Positions 5,352-6,334 of a stretch of DNA of 6,334 bases are shown here, piece after piece. A program made the position numbers and the translations under genes. The first letter of the stretch is position 1. The number at the start of each line of letters is the position of its first letter. The notes beneath the pieces were generated by a model. It was not told the DNA's origin, did no database searches, and saw nothing but the letters and a program-made list of their open reading frames with translations. Source of the DNA: an uncultured Erysipelotrichaceae bacterium (GTDB lineage Bacteria > Bacillota_I > Bacilli_A > Erysipelotrichales > Erysipelotrichaceae); assembly GCA_902795905.1 (NCBI GenBank), contig CADBMY010000212.1, positions 1 through 6,334 on the forward strand. The letters are read 5' to 3'.

Positions 5352-6334
5352 TTAACCTAAAGGATCAAACGAAAAATTTCCGTCAATTGATGCAAGAAAA
5401 CGGGCGATCAGCTCCGCGGCATTCTCCAGATCTTCATAGCTTGCGGTCTCTGCCGAACTGTGCATATACCGCAGCGGAATCGATACAAGAGCCATCGGCA
5501 CACCCTCTCCTGTCCTCAGAATACTGTCACCGTCGGTATAGGTACTGCCGCCTGCCACCTCATACTGTACAGGGATGTTAAACTCCTCAGCAACCTTCGC
5601 CAGTCTTCGGTTGATCGCTTTATTCACCATACCGCTGTGACAGAGCACAGGACCTTTGCCAAGACGAACATCTCCGGTTGAAGCAGGATCTGTTCCCGGA
5701 CAGTCGCTGGCCCAGGTTACATCAACAGCGATCGCACAGGACGGCTGTATCTTCGCTCCGGCAAAGAAGGCACCGCGTCCGGATGTCTCTTCACCCACAC
5801 TGGTCACCGCATAGATGCCGTTGGTGCTTCCGTATGCCTTTGCCCTGCGGGCTGCCTCAACGACCACCCAGGCGCCGGTCTTATCATCGAGAGCTCTGCC
5901 GGTAAACATGCCGTTCAGAAGATCTGCCGGTTCAATATCCTGACACACAGGATCGCCGACACTGACAAACTGCTCTGCCTGTGCCTTGTCCTTAGCTCCG
6001 ATATCGATCACAAGATCGCTGTCCTTGACATTATCGCTCTTGATCAGTTCGGAAGTCACAGCCACGATACCTGTCACTTTTTTCTCTGTCAGCTTTCCGT
6101 TTTCTTCACCTGTATGGATGATCTGCATGCGGGAGCCGACATACAGTGCAGGTCTTACACCGCCTGCTTTCTGCACACGGATATATCCCCTGTCATCGAT
6201 CTGGGTGACGCGGAAGCCGATCTCATCGATATGTCCGCACAGCAGCACCTTCATGCCGGCATCGGGGTTAACGATGTTGATCACATTGCCGACTGCATCG
6301 GTCGTCTGTCTGTCCGCAAATCCGGCACCGTATG
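5352..6334 (-). CDS. M42-family metallo-aminopeptidase (N-terminus beyond right edge)
   Basis: M42 enzymes are cytosolic, dodecameric, two-metal aminopeptidases that trim N-terminal residues from peptides. The window holds 326 codons and the stop; the first complete codon encodes the Y of YGAGFADRQTTDAVGN. The reading frame runs open to the edge, so the GTG at 6284 is internal and not a start. Counting from that Y, the metal and catalytic residues are all present: CGHIDEIGF (H34, D36), RALDDKTGAW (D149), VGEETSGRGA (catalytic E181, ligand E182), AVDVTWASD (D204), and LRYMHSSAE (H291). The AGGSTYTDGDSI segment (260-271) is the family's substrate-site loop. Perhaps 15-30 N-terminal residues are missing. 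Substrate preference (glutamyl, leucyl or other) cannot be read off, so no symbol is given. It lies directly upstream of rpsB on the same strand. Confidence 0.93.
   Translation of the reverse strand, partial: YGAGFADRQTTDAVGNVINIVNPDAGMKVLLCGHIDEIGFRVTQIDDRGYIRVQKAGGVRPALYVGSRMQIIHTGEENGKLTEKKVTGIVAVTSELIKSDNVKDSDLVIDIGAKDKAQAEQFVSVGDPVCQDIEPADLLNGMFTGRALDDKTGAWVVVEAARRAKAYGSTNGIYAVTSVGEETSGRGAFFAGAKIQPSCAIAVDVTWASDCPGTDPASTGDVRLGKGPVLCHSGMVNKAINRRLAKVAEEFNIPVQYEVAGGSTYTDGDSILRTGEGVPMALVSIPLRYMHSSAETASYEDLENAAELIARFLASIDGNFSFDPLG

Noticed and set aside
6282..6284. GTG at 6284 as the start of the M42 peptidase.
   Set aside because: The frame continues upstream to the window edge with family-like residues (FADRQTTDAVGN) that precede the first metal-binding motif, so the true start lies outside.
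1..6334. Mobile element, CRISPR array, tRNA, attachment site or phage remnant.
   Set aside because: I found no transposase or integrase motif, no regularly spaced repeats and no cloverleaf. Apart from the inserted plus-strand gene the region is ordinary core genome.

Overview
This window is core chromosome from a Bacillota-type (Firmicutes) bacterium. The evidence is the gene order rpsB, tsf, pyrH, frr, uppS, cdsA on one strand (minus), strong GGAGG-type ribosome binding sites, and extended -10 promoters of the TGnTATAAT kind. Base composition is balanced rather than AT-rich. A class such as Erysipelotrichia is possible, but the sequence alone does not settle it.

Layout, read in the direction of minus-strand transcription (from high to low coordinates). 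An M42-family metallo-aminopeptidase gene enters from the right edge without its start and ends at 5352. A spacer of about 180 bases follows. It holds a likely rpsB promoter and a structured leader of about 138 nt. Next come rpsB (ribosomal protein S2, with an unusually long charged tail) and tsf (EF-Ts), 2 nt apart. The tsf message ends in a strong hairpin with a T7 run. A plus-strand gene for a compact Ppx/GppA-type phosphatase (289 aa) then sits between tsf and pyrH, convergent with tsf and divergent from pyrH. Minus-strand genes resume with pyrH (UMP kinase) and frr (ribosome recycling factor), 9 nt apart. A 97-nt spacer carries a 12-bp perfect hairpin and a promoter-like site. The last two genes are uppS (undecaprenyl diphosphate synthase) and the first 63 codons of cdsA (phosphatidate cytidylyltransferase), which overlap by 8 nt. 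cdsA runs off the left edge.

Functionally, S2, EF-Ts and RRF serve translation initiation, elongation and recycling. PyrH feeds pyrimidine nucleotides to RNA, DNA and CTP-dependent lipid synthesis. UppS makes the lipid carrier for peptidoglycan, and CdsA makes CDP-diacylglycerol for phospholipids. The phosphatase family acts on polyphosphate or pppGpp, so this gene may link the cluster to stress or phosphate physiology; that link is inference.

I see no mobile element, CRISPR array, tRNA, rRNA or clearly new system. The points most worth a second look are the oppositely oriented Ppx/GppA-like gene splitting a widely conserved cluster, the extended S2 tail, and the structured rpsB leader. No stretch longer than 300 bases lacks a gene.
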